From: JASHUC01 sp963849095
Lineage (GTDB): Bacteria > Pseudomonadota > Gammaproteobacteria > Steroidobacterales > Steroidobacteraceae
Assembly: GCA_963849095.1 (NCBI GenBank)
Contig: CAWKGA010000007.1
Span: forward strand, 248,001-312,000
Direction: 5' to 3'
DNA length: 64,000 bases
How positions within the stretch are numbered: the first letter of the stretch is position 1; every line of letters begins with the position of its first letter. Both the position numbers and the translations under genes were made by a program. A model generated the notes under the pieces. The model saw only the letters and a list, made by a program, of their open reading frames with translations. It was not told where the DNA came from and did no database searches. Positions 26,599 to 34,944 of this stretch are shown here, piece by piece.

Positions 26599-27165
26599 TC
26601 AGTTCGCTTGCTTCTTCTTCGCCTCATCCCGCATCCGCGAGAAGTAGGCATCGAGCGTTTTGAGCATCCGCGCATTCGGCACCGGGCCGGCAAAGGGGCG
26701 AGTGTCGAGATACATCACTCGCTGTGAGGACGCGCTGAACGCCGGCCAGTGCGGGGGGCCGGATCCGTTCGGATCGCCCGTCTTCGCAAAGTTCACCCAG
26801 TAGCTCATCATCAAGCGCGATAGCGCAGTGTCCTCGGGCCCCAGTGGACCGCGCAGCCCGGCGGGGCCGCAGGGAGCTTCCAAGTTGCGAACTACGTAGC
26901 AGTACTCGGCGCCGTGGGCCAGTCCGAGCCGCGCCTGCGGCGAGTAGTGATCGAAGTAGTACACATACGTCTTGCTTCGGCCGCTCTCCGACCGCAGAAG
27001 AGCCTGCACCCACGTGCCCCATGCCAAATTCGAGTCCCGGAATACGTCCCTGGCGGCCTGTTCCGCCTCGGCATTGGTCGCGTATGGGTAGACCGCGAGA
27101 ATCGCGCTCGCATGCTTGCCGAATCTTGCACGGACCTGGGCCTCGAATCGCGCCGTCTGTCTGAC
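26599..27165 (-). pseudogene. type-B carboxylesterase, C-terminal remnant
   Basis: 189 codons without a proper start encode the last third of a carboxylesterase: YVYYFDHYSPQAR, AHGAEYCYVV with the catalytic His, SYWVNFAKTGDPNGSG, VMYLDTRPFAGPVPNARML. It is clearly similar to the end of the larger esterase pseudogene at 28383. The open frame begins directly after the TGA of the alpha/beta hydrolase gene and in the same frame, so a deletion joined the two; catalytic Ser and Glu are lost. A TTG at 27027 is the only plausible restart. Confidence 0.75.
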
Positions 27166-28260
27166 TCATGGACTGCCTGCGCTGCGTTGCTGCGCCGCCA
27201 GCACTTCGGTGATCGCGGCGATGACCACATCCGGCTTTTCGTTCTGTATGTTGTGGCTGGCATCCGCCACGAGCTGGTTGCGCCCGCGCGTGGACAGCGC
27301 GGCGTAGGCGTCATGTCCGGGCACCCAGGCATCCCGGACAAACAGCGCCACCTGCTCACGCACGTCGGTCGGATAGGTCGGTGGCAACTCGTCACGGCCG
27401 GCGGTCAGCACGATCAGTGGCAGGTCACCGTAGCGGCGCCGCGGATTGATGACCTGGCGTTGGCTGCGGCCGAAGTTCTCCAGTTGCGAATCCTGGGTCA
27501 GCAGCCGCGCTGGATGATCGGCGTTGAGTTGGGTGAGCGCCGCTTTGAGCGCTGAAAAGGCGGCGGGCAAATTAGCGGGGAAATTAACGGGGGTGGTGCA
27601 CTGCCCGTACTGTGGCGTGCCCCGCTTTAGCGCGCCGCTGCGCAGCGCCGCGGCGCACTCGCGCAGCCGCTTCTGCTCCGGATCTTCGATCGCGCCCATC
27701 TTGGGTGCGATGCGTTCAATGACGGCATGCTGGTCGGGGATGGAGGGGTCCACCAGCACCATTCCGGCCACGCTCCGTCGGTGCAGATCGGTGAACCGCA
27801 GCGCGATGTAGCCGCCGAGGGAGTGCCCGACCACTACGTAGGGTCCCTGGACACCGGCTGCTTTCAAAACTCGTTCGAGGTCCAGCGTGGCGTGCACGGT
27901 ATCCTGCGGCTCCGGGCTCGGGCCGCTGAAGCCGAAGCCGGCGGGATCCCAGGCACAGGTGCGTGTCCGGTGTGCGAGCACGGGCTGAACCCGCCACCAG
28001 GACAACGACCAGCCTCCACCCCCCGACGCCAGGATCACGGTCGGCGAGCCATGCCCCAGGCAGACGAGATTGATCGTGCGTCCGCCCGCGATGCGGACCA
28101 GATGCTGGGGCTCGAGGTAGGGAGCCATCTGCCCGGCGGCGGTCTGTGCCTGAGGCGAGGTCGGCTCCTGTGCTGCGGCCGCCAAATTCGCGTGACACGT
28201 CGCTCCAACAGCGACGGCCGTGACGGTAGTGAGCGTCGCGCAGAGCCATGCTTGCTTCAT
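27166..28260 (-). CDS. exported alpha/beta hydrolase
   Basis: A 364-residue protein with a Sec signal peptide (MKQAWLCATLTTVTAVAVGA, cleavage near residues 24-31). The alpha/beta fold shows the oxyanion strand LVCLGHGSPTVILASGGGG, nucleophile elbow VVGHSLGGYIAL, Asp-containing strand LVDPSIPDQH, and a late His in VADASHNIQNEKPDVV. The substrate is unknown; an ester or lactone is likely for the fold. It is the only intact gene of the esterase cluster; both neighbours on the same strand are broken carboxylesterases. Confidence 0.82.
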   Translation of the reverse strand: MKQAWLCATLTTVTAVAVGATCHANLAAAAQEPTSPQAQTAAGQMAPYLEPQHLVRIAGGRTINLVCLGHGSPTVILASGGGGWSLSWWRVQPVLAHRTRTCAWDPAGFGFSGPSPEPQDTVHATLDLERVLKAAGVQGPYVVVGHSLGGYIALRFTDLHRRSVAGMVLVDPSIPDQHAVIERIAPKMGAIEDPEQKRLRECAAALRSGALKRGTPQYGQCTTPVNFPANLPAAFSALKAALTQLNADHPARLLTQDSQLENFGRSQRQVINPRRRYGDLPLIVLTAGRDELPPTYPTDVREQVALFVRDAWVPGHDAYAALSTRGRNQLVADASHNIQNEKPDVVIAAITEVLAAQQRSAGSP

Positions 28261-28382
28261 CGAAAAACTCCTTTGATGATGATGCTGACCGTTCATGTCT
28301 GGATTGGGGCATGAAGTCGCGGCGGGAGGGCCTTTGAGCTGCACGCGATCTGGGAAAGAGGCTTTGACGCAGCGGTTGCGGT

Positions 28383-29865
28383 TCATTGCGCCGGCTTCTT
28401 CTGTGCCTCCGCCTGCCGGACGTGCGCGTAGTACGCGTCGAATGCTTTGATCTGCTTCATGTTCGGCACCGGCCCGGCGCGGGGATGCGCGTCGAGATAC
28501 ATGACTCGCGGCGAGGAGACACTGAACGCCGGCCAGTATGGCAGTCCCGGGCCGTTCGGATTGCCCGTCTTCGCGAAATTCACCCAGTAGTCCTGGATCT
28601 GTTCCGCGAGCGGCACGTCCGCCGGTCCCGGCGAACCGCTCAGGCCGCTCCCCGGAATGCCCAGGTTGCCGAAGACATAAGCGATCTCGGCGCCATGGGT
28701 CGGACCGCGCGGCGCCTGCGGCGAATGGCGGTCGAAGTAGTACAGAAACACCTTGTCCGGCCCCTTCCGGGAGGACAGGCGCGCCCAGGCCCAGGCCTCC
28801 CACCCCATGCCCGCGCTGATCTCGTCTCGCGCAGACTGTTCGGCTTCGGCATCGGTGGCATGAGGATAGAGGGCAAGAGCCGTATCGCCGTGTGAGCCGA
28901 AGAGCGCGCGGGTCTGTGCCTCGAAGCTCGCCGGCGTGGCCGCCGGTGGCGCAAGCATCCTGCCTTCCTCGGAGTTGCTGCCGAGCAGTAGCGGAGTATC
29001 GTTGAATCGGCCCGCCTGATAGAGCTCGTACACATCGTCCGGCAGCACGTAGTCGTTGAGCACCGGCCGGAAGCTGTCGAAGTGGTCCTGCGTCTTCACG
29101 ATCGCCTCCGCCGGAAGCGTGCGCCGTCGCGATATTCTGCGCACCGAGCTGCGCCAGGAAGCGCTTGCCGGCGGCTTCGGCCGCGGGCAAGCGCTTCATC
29201 TCGTAGGAGTCACCCAGGTCTGCTATGACACCGCTCTCAGAAATTGCACGCTGGAATAAATCTCTGTGGAGGGGCGAGGCGGCGAGCATGCCCACGATGT
29301 CCCCGCCGGAGGACTGACCGAAGATCGTCACCCGCGACGGATCGCCGCCGAACTTCCCGATATTAGACTTGACCCACTCGAGAGCGGCGATCACATCGAG
29401 CAGGCCGTAGTTACCCGAGACGTGATGGGGTGATTCGGCGCTGAGCTCCGAGTCGGCCATGAAACCCAGCGCGCCGAGCCGGTAGGCAACGCTGACCAGC
29501 ACGACGCCCCCATGGGTCAGCCGCGTGCCATCGAACAGCGGAGCGCTCGTCATTCCCCCCATGAGGCCGCCGCCGTAGATCCACACCATCACAGGCAGCT
29601 TCGCGCGCGCCGACCGCGCGGCTGTCCAGACATTGAGATAGAGGCAGTCCTCGCTGAGGGCCGGCGGCGCCCCGAGGCGCTGCGTCCAAATCGGGTCCTG
29701 CATGCAGCCCGGCGCGAAGTGGTCCGCCTGCCGGATGCCGCTCCAAGGCCGCACTGGCTGCGGAGCCCGCCGGTCACCGAGACGATTCGCACCCGGGCGG
29801 CGGCCGGCCGGGCGCACACGAGTGCGATCGCAGTAAGCGCTGCGCCGAGCCACACCTTACTTCAT
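28383..29865 (-). pseudogene. type-B carboxylesterase (para-nitrobenzyl esterase-like), multiply broken
   Basis: Family hallmarks remain: EDCLYLNVWT, WIYGGGLMGG, nucleophile elbow IFGQSSGGD, GSNSEEGRML with the acid, THGAEIAYVF with the His, and DYWVNFAKTGNPNG. At least three lesions exist. The ATG at 29865 (AGAGG upstream) is followed by a stop and a shift into VWLGAALTAIALV; the first strands before RAPQPVRPWSGIR are missing with a frame change near 29775; and the frame changes again near 29115-29130 between LGAQNIATA and TLPAEAIVKTQ. So it encodes no full enzyme. Confidence 0.8.
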
Positions 29866-30188
29866 GTCGCGCCTCTTGTTCTTGCTTCTTGTTCCCGCGG
29901 ATGCCGCAGGGTGCAGGCGATAGTACTCCAACCCACTCCCAGTTCAGGGCGGTGACCTGCCCTTACACCGTGTCGTCTGGTCGATCGACCAGTATTGCAG
30001 CCCGCCCGCGAGCCGCTTTGCCGTACGTCTCAAGGGGATTAAGAGACGGTCGCTTCGCGGAGCCAGCCAACGCACACCACTCGCTGCCTCGGGTGTAAGA
30101 TGGGTATTCCGCTGCCACGGGGACAGTCTGACCACGGCGCCGGGCACACCGCAGGGACCGGCCCGACGCGCTTGGCGTGCCGACAAGA
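29866..30188. other. intergenic region upstream of the SIR2-TIR/STAND operon
   Basis: No convincing gene is seen in these 323 bp. It must hold the promoter of the plus-strand operon at 30189 and that of the minus-strand esterase remnant. I see no clear sigma70 consensus; ttgccgtacg at about 30020 followed by ggattaagag is a weak candidate. Confidence 0.35.
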
Positions 30189-31607
30189 ATGACAACCGGT
30201 TCTGCTGTTCCGCTCCCCACCACCACGCTTGATGAGGATGCGTGGGAGGACCTGCTCTCCTTCATCGAGGAGCGGCAGGTCATTCCGATCGTCGGACCGG
30301 AGCTGTTGCAGGTGGCGACGGACCGCGGGCCAAGACTGCTGCTCGACTGGGTGGCGGAGAAGCTCGCCGTGCGGCTCAACGTCGATGTCTCCGATCTCCC
30401 GGAGCGCTACACCCTGAACGACGTGGTGTGCTTGTTCCTCGCCGCCCGTGGGAGGCGAGAAGAAGCCTACGTGCGGCTGCGGTCGATCCTCAAGGATGCC
30501 CCGATCGAGCCTCCCCCGGCCCTGCGGCACCTCGCGGCCATCACCGACTTCGACCTCTTCGTCACCACGACCTTCGACTCGCTCCTCGAGACGGCGATCA
30601 ATCTCGAGCGCTTCGGGGGGAGCCCCTCCACGGAGGTGCTCTCGTATGCGCCGAACCGGGTGACGGACTTGCCCGCCGAGCGGAGTCAGCTCTCCCGCCC
30701 GGTGGTCTATCACCTGTTCGGGAAACTCTCCGCATCACCCACGTATGTTGTCTCGGATGAGGACCTGCTCGAGTATATCTGTGCGCTGCAGAACGAGAGC
30801 CTGGTGCCTGAACGGCTGTTCCACGAGCTCGAGCACAACCACCTGCTGGTGATCGGCAGTCACCTCACAAACTGGCTCGCACGGCTCTTCCTACGGATCG
30901 CCAAGCGCCATCGGCTGTCCGATCCGCGCGAAGTGGGCGAGATCCTCGCCGACGACTACACCGCGCAGGATGAGCGCCTGGTGGCGTTCCTCCAGCAGGT
31001 GAGTGTGCGCACGAGGATCTACACCGGGGCGGAGCGGTTCGTGGAGGAGCTGCACGATCGATGGATGAAGAGGAACCCGAGCGCTACTGGCACCGGGCTC
31101 TCTGGACTCCCCGGCACCTCCGGCTCCCCGGGCTTCTCCCCCGCGCGCTACCTGCCTCCGGCGCGGGAGATGCCGGACCACGCGGTATTCGTGAGCTACG
31201 CGCGCGAGGATCTGCCGGCGGTGCAGCAGATCAAGGCAGGGTTAGAGGCGGCCGGGATCACCACCTGGTTCGACATCGACCGACTCGAGGCCGGGGACGA
31301 CTACGACCGGAAGATCCAGCGCAACATCTCCCGCTGCTCGTATTTCATCCCGGTGATCTCCCAGCGCACCCAGTGCCGGCTTGAGGGGTACTTCCGCAGG
31401 GAATGGAGCTACGCGCTCGACCGAGCGCGGAATATGGCCGACGGGGCCCTCTTCATCCTGCCCGTGAGCCTGGATGGGACGAGTGCGGCTGAGGCGCACG
31501 TGCCGGAGCGCTTCAAGGCGCTGCACTTCACGCAGCTGCCGGGTGGGCAGGTCACGGCTGAGTTCGCCGTACGCCTGGCCGAGTTCCTACGGGGTCGGAG
31601 TCGATGA
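30189..31607 (+). CDS. SIR2-like / TIR two-domain protein, cassette A
   Basis: A 472-residue cytosolic protein. Residues 1-300 form a SIR2-like fold: VIPIVGPELLQVATDRG (nucleotide loop position), DFDLFVTTTFDSLLE (the TTN/F-D motif), VVYHLFGKLSASPTYVVSDE, then LLVIGSHLTNWLARL. Where active sirtuins have LHG, this protein has LFG, so the catalytic His seems to be missing. After a Gly/Ser/Pro linker (about 300-325) comes a TIR domain: AVFVSYAREDLPAVQQIKAG, TTWFDIDRLEAGDDYD, GYFRREWSYALDRARNMADG, with the Glu of REW at the NADase catalytic position. ATG 30189 aligns with the start of the paralogue at 34945; an upstream in-frame GTG at 30177 is less likely. The stop overlaps the STAND gene start (ATGA). 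A TIR effector controlled by the STAND partner is the natural inference. Confidence 0.85.
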   Translation: MTTGSAVPLPTTTLDEDAWEDLLSFIEERQVIPIVGPELLQVATDRGPRLLLDWVAEKLAVRLNVDVSDLPERYTLNDVVCLFLAARGRREEAYVRLRSILKDAPIEPPPALRHLAAITDFDLFVTTTFDSLLETAINLERFGGSPSTEVLSYAPNRVTDLPAERSQLSRPVVYHLFGKLSASPTYVVSDEDLLEYICALQNESLVPERLFHELEHNHLLVIGSHLTNWLARLFLRIAKRHRLSDPREVGEILADDYTAQDERLVAFLQQVSVRTRIYTGAERFVEELHDRWMKRNPSATGTGLSGLPGTSGSPGFSPARYLPPAREMPDHAVFVSYAREDLPAVQQIKAGLEAAGITTWFDIDRLEAGDDYDRKIQRNISRCSYFIPVISQRTQCRLEGYFRREWSYALDRARNMADGALFILPVSLDGTSAAEAHVPERFKALHFTQLPGGQVTAEFAVRLAEFLRGRSR

Positions 31608-33331
31608 GCGTCACGGACTCCATGGAATCCCCGGCTCGCGGCAGCCCGCGCGAGGGCATGCGCGACGTGGCACACGACGCCGTGCACGACGCGGCGCGTG
31701 AGATCAGCGCCGCGAGCGTCGATGCGAACAACCCCTGGCTCGGCCTCGCGTCCTTCACCGAAGAGACGCGGGGGTACTTCTTCGGGCGCGAGGGGGAAGT
31801 CGCCGAGCTGACGCGACGGGTGCAGAGAAAGCTCCTCACGGTTCTCTTTGGTAAGTCTGGTCTCGGCAAGACTTCCATTCTCCGGGCCGGTCTCGTCCCC
31901 CGCCTTCGGGCGCAAGGGTACTTCCCCGTGTACCTGCGGATCGACTACGGCCATGACAGTCCCGAGCCCGCCGAGCAGATCAAGCAGGCGATCAACCGCG
32001 CGGCCCAGGGCATTGGGGTCATGGAACGCGCTGGGGCCGCCGGCGTCGCCGCCCCCGGCGAGTCGATCTGGGAGTTCCTGCACCACCGGGATGATGTGCT
32101 CAAGGACAAATCCGGCGCCAAGCTGACACCGCTTCTAGTCTTCGACCAGTTCGAGGAGCTCTTCACCCTCGCGCAGAGCGATGAGTTCGGCAGAGCTAGA
32201 GCGGCGCGGTTCGTCCAGGAGCTCGCCGACCTCGTTGAGAACCGCCCTCCGAAGGCGCTCGAGGCGAAACTCGACACCGACGAGAGCATCGCCGAGCGCT
32301 TTGACTTCTCCCGCAGCGACTACCGGGTGGTGATCGCGCTGCGAGAAGACTACCTCGCCCCGCTCGAGAGCCTGAAGAAGACGATGCCGAGCCTGTCGCA
32401 GAACCGGCTGCGGCTCGCTCCGATGACCGGAAGCCAAGCCCTCGAGGCGGTCCTCCGTCCCGGCAAGCGCCTGGTGTCCGAGGAGGTCGCCGAAGCGATC
32501 GTGCGGTTCGTGGCGGGTGGCTCGGAGCTCGCCAACGCGGAGGTCGAGCCCTCGCTCTTGAGCCTGATCTGCCGGGAACTCAACGAGCAGCGGATCGCCC
32601 AACATCGATCGGAGATCTCCCAGGACCTGCTCGCCGGATCGCACGACACCATTCTCAGCACCTTCTACGAGCGCTCCCTGGCGGACCAGCCGGAAACGGT
32701 GCGGCGGATCATCGAGGATGACCTGCTGACCGAGTCCGGGTACCGGGAGAACCTGGCCGAGGAGAGTCTGCTCAAGCGCTTCGAGGCCGCGGGTGCCGCC
32801 CCCGATGCGCTCGCGAAGCTCGTGAACCGAAGGCTCCTGCGGATCGAGGAGCGGCTGGACGTCCGGCGAGTCGAGCTGACGCACGATGTGCTGACGGGCG
32901 TGGTCAAGGCGAGCCGCGATGCGCGCCACGAGCGGGAAGCGCGGGAGGCGACCGAGCGGGCGCTCGCCGAGCAGCGCGAGCGGGAGAATGCCGCACGGCG
33001 AGCCCTCAGGCGGGCACGAGCCGTGGCCGCCGGCTGCGCATTGCTCGCCCTGCTCGCCATCGCCGCCACCCTGGCGCCTACTTCAGCATGCAGCGGGCGC
33101 GGCGTGCGGAGCAGCTGGCTCGCCAGACGCGGGCGATCTCCGAGCAGGCGCGGCAGGAGGCGGAGGGGCTGCTCGGCTTCCTCACCGACAGCTTCGTGCG
33201 GGAGCTCGAGACCTTCGGCCGCTATCAAACCATCGCAGAGCTCTCGCAGCGGGAGATCGACTACTTCCACCACCTCCCTCAGCAGCTCGAGGACCCCGAG
33301 ACCGTCCGCAGCGGCGCCCTCGCGCTCGTGA
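31604..33331 (+). CDS. nSTAND NTPase, cassette A (frameshifted in its membrane segment)
   Basis: The first about 490 residues form an nSTAND1-type NTPase: entry motif NNPWLGLASFTEETRGYFFG, Walker A LFGKSGLGKTSILRAGLVP, Walker B LLVFDQFEELF, then a helical winged-helix region (RELNEQRIAQHRSEISQDLL, RRVELTHDVLTGVVKASRD) and a coiled coil rich in Glu/Arg. The membrane helix (VAAGCALLALLAIAA) is cut by a frame change: ACCCTGGCG-CCTACTTCAGC lacks one base relative to ACCGTAGCGGCCTTCTTCAGC in cassette B (37748-37770). After about 33075 this frame is nonsense until 33331, while the proper C-terminus continues in another frame from 33088. Either a mutation, a sequencing error or a real split. Confidence 0.82.
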   Translation: MSVTDSMESPARGSPREGMRDVAHDAVHDAAREISAASVDANNPWLGLASFTEETRGYFFGREGEVAELTRRVQRKLLTVLFGKSGLGKTSILRAGLVPRLRAQGYFPVYLRIDYGHDSPEPAEQIKQAINRAAQGIGVMERAGAAGVAAPGESIWEFLHHRDDVLKDKSGAKLTPLLVFDQFEELFTLAQSDEFGRARAARFVQELADLVENRPPKALEAKLDTDESIAERFDFSRSDYRVVIALREDYLAPLESLKKTMPSLSQNRLRLAPMTGSQALEAVLRPGKRLVSEEVAEAIVRFVAGGSELANAEVEPSLLSLICRELNEQRIAQHRSEISQDLLAGSHDTILSTFYERSLADQPETVRRIIEDDLLTESGYRENLAEESLLKRFEAAGAAPDALAKLVNRRLLRIEERLDVRRVELTHDVLTGVVKASRDARHEREAREATERALAEQRERENAARRALRRARAVAAGCALLALLAIAATLAPTSACSGRGVRSSWLARRGRSPSRRGRRRRGCSASSPTASCGSSRPSAAIKPSQSSRSGRSTTSTTSLSSSRTPRPSAAAPSRS

Positions 33332-34941
33332 ATCATGCGACAGCGCTCCAGGACCTTGGAGATCTGGGTGCGGCCCGCAAGAACCTGGGGGAAGCCATCG
33401 CGCTGCTGGAGGCACTCCGGCGGAACGATCGCTCCGACGCGACCACGATCGCGCTCGCGCGAGCTTATACAGGCATGGGCTACGCCGTGAGCTTCCAGGG
33501 CATATCGGGGGGATATGCGGACGGCGCTCGCGCGACGACTCTGCTGCAGCCCATTGCCGGCCGCTCCGGCTCGCCGATCGAAGCGAGCCGCGCGTACATG
33601 GAGGCTCTGGGGTTCCTTGCAATGTGGGGCCAGCTCGGCAGCGCAAGGGAACAGAATGAGCAAGCGGTCCATGCCGGACGCGAAGCCCTGCGTCTGGGGA
33701 CTCAACTCGGAGCCGGCCGCAACGTCGATGTGACGCTCGATTCGGACTACGCTGGTGCAGCAGCGTGGATGAGCATCGCACTGGTCCAGCTCGATCGCAA
33801 CGAGGAGGCCCGCCAAATTGCTCAGGAAGGCCTCGCCGTGGCCGACCAGGTCGTGGCGCAGCATCCGCAGTATGGCTCGGCGCTGGAAGCGAAAGAGCTC
33901 CTCGAGGCAGTGCTTAGCGGGGCGGCCGCCAATGAGCTCGACCCGCTCGAGGCCCTGCGCTTCGCAACCCAATCCGTGCAGACCGGGCTCGCCCTGACCA
34001 AAATCGAGCCCAGGAATTTGGGATACGCCGGTTCCCAGGGCTTCCTCTACGCGGAAGTCAGCGCTGCCCTGTGGACCGCAGGGCGATTGCATGAATCACT
34101 CGCCTACGATCGAAAGGCGATGGAGATCTCCGGGCAAGCGGCCTTCTTTGGTAGCTCGCCCAGCATTGCGCAAGTGCCCGATTACATGGCCACCGCGGCG
34201 TATCGGCAGACGCTGCTCGATGATCCGGCGGCCGTCTCCGCGGTGGTTGCCGCCGCCGATGCCTTCACCAGCCCGAGCAAGCTGCGCGAGCTCGGGCTCG
34301 CCGGCAGCTACACGGAAGTGTTCATCGATGCGATGCGGGCCTATCCGGCGGCGGTTCTCGCGTACGAGCGAGACGACTTCGCCACGGCGCGTCGCGCCGC
34401 ACGCAACGCCCTTGCGCCATTGGAAGCTCATCGACCCAACGGCGTGCTCGACACCGCGCTGATGAACGACGCGCGATGCCGTCTTTCCGACATTGAGGGG
34501 CGCGCCGACTACGCTCTCGGCAAGTTCGCGGCAGCCACAGAGGCGGAGCGCGATTCCCTTGGAGCCTGCAAGGGCGCCGACACATACGGCGGCCCCTCGA
34601 CATTCAGCAGCAGTGGCGACCTGCGTCGAGTCGAGGCCCAGCTCTCCACGTGGCTGTCGATGGCGCTGGCCCGGGACGGCAAGCGGGAGGAGGCGGCGCA
34701 AACGATCGGCTCGGTCGTTCAGATGTACCGAACGCTCGAGAAGCGGAACCACGGCGATCAGTGGCTGCCGCTCGAGTTCGCCGAGGCCTTGTACGCGCAG
34801 TCGCTCACCGACGCGCCACATCGCACGGCCCTGCTGCGCGAGGCGGCGCAGCGCGTCAATCATTTGATCCCGGCGATCGCGAGGCTGCACGATACGCGCG
34901 AATGGCGCGCGCGTATCGAGAACGCTGAGCGTGGCCGCTGA
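33088..34941 (+). CDS. TPR-like C-terminal part of cassette A STAND protein
   Basis: 617 residues starting at an ATG that corresponds to an internal Met of the cassette B protein (SMQRARRAEQ). It opens with a short coiled coil and the conserved stretch FGRYQTIAELSQREIDYFHH, followed by TPR-like helical repeats (for example AAWMSIALVQLDRNEEARQI). The middle differs strongly from cassette B, but the end NHGDQWLPLEFAEALYAQSL and HDTREWRARIE is nearly the same. In an unbroken protein this part would follow the membrane helix and would lie outside the cytosol if the helix is inserted N-in. As a separate ORF it lacks the helix. The next gene starts 3 bp downstream. Confidence 0.75.
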   Translation: MQRARRAEQLARQTRAISEQARQEAEGLLGFLTDSFVRELETFGRYQTIAELSQREIDYFHHLPQQLEDPETVRSGALALVNHATALQDLGDLGAARKNLGEAIALLEALRRNDRSDATTIALARAYTGMGYAVSFQGISGGYADGARATTLLQPIAGRSGSPIEASRAYMEALGFLAMWGQLGSAREQNEQAVHAGREALRLGTQLGAGRNVDVTLDSDYAGAAAWMSIALVQLDRNEEARQIAQEGLAVADQVVAQHPQYGSALEAKELLEAVLSGAAANELDPLEALRFATQSVQTGLALTKIEPRNLGYAGSQGFLYAEVSAALWTAGRLHESLAYDRKAMEISGQAAFFGSSPSIAQVPDYMATAAYRQTLLDDPAAVSAVVAAADAFTSPSKLRELGLAGSYTEVFIDAMRAYPAAVLAYERDDFATARRAARNALAPLEAHRPNGVLDTALMNDARCRLSDIEGRADYALGKFAAATEAERDSLGACKGADTYGGPSTFSSSGDLRRVEAQLSTWLSMALARDGKREEAAQTIGSVVQMYRTLEKRNHGDQWLPLEFAEALYAQSLTDAPHRTALLREAAQRVNHLIPAIARLHDTREWRARIENAERGR

Positions 34942-34944
34942 CCT

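Noticed and set aside
27303..29853. One continuous 895-codon minus-strand frame covering esterase and hydrolase
   Set aside because: Only parts are in the coding phase of each gene; the middle is out-of-frame esterase sequence. The hydrolase has its own start and signal peptide at 28260.
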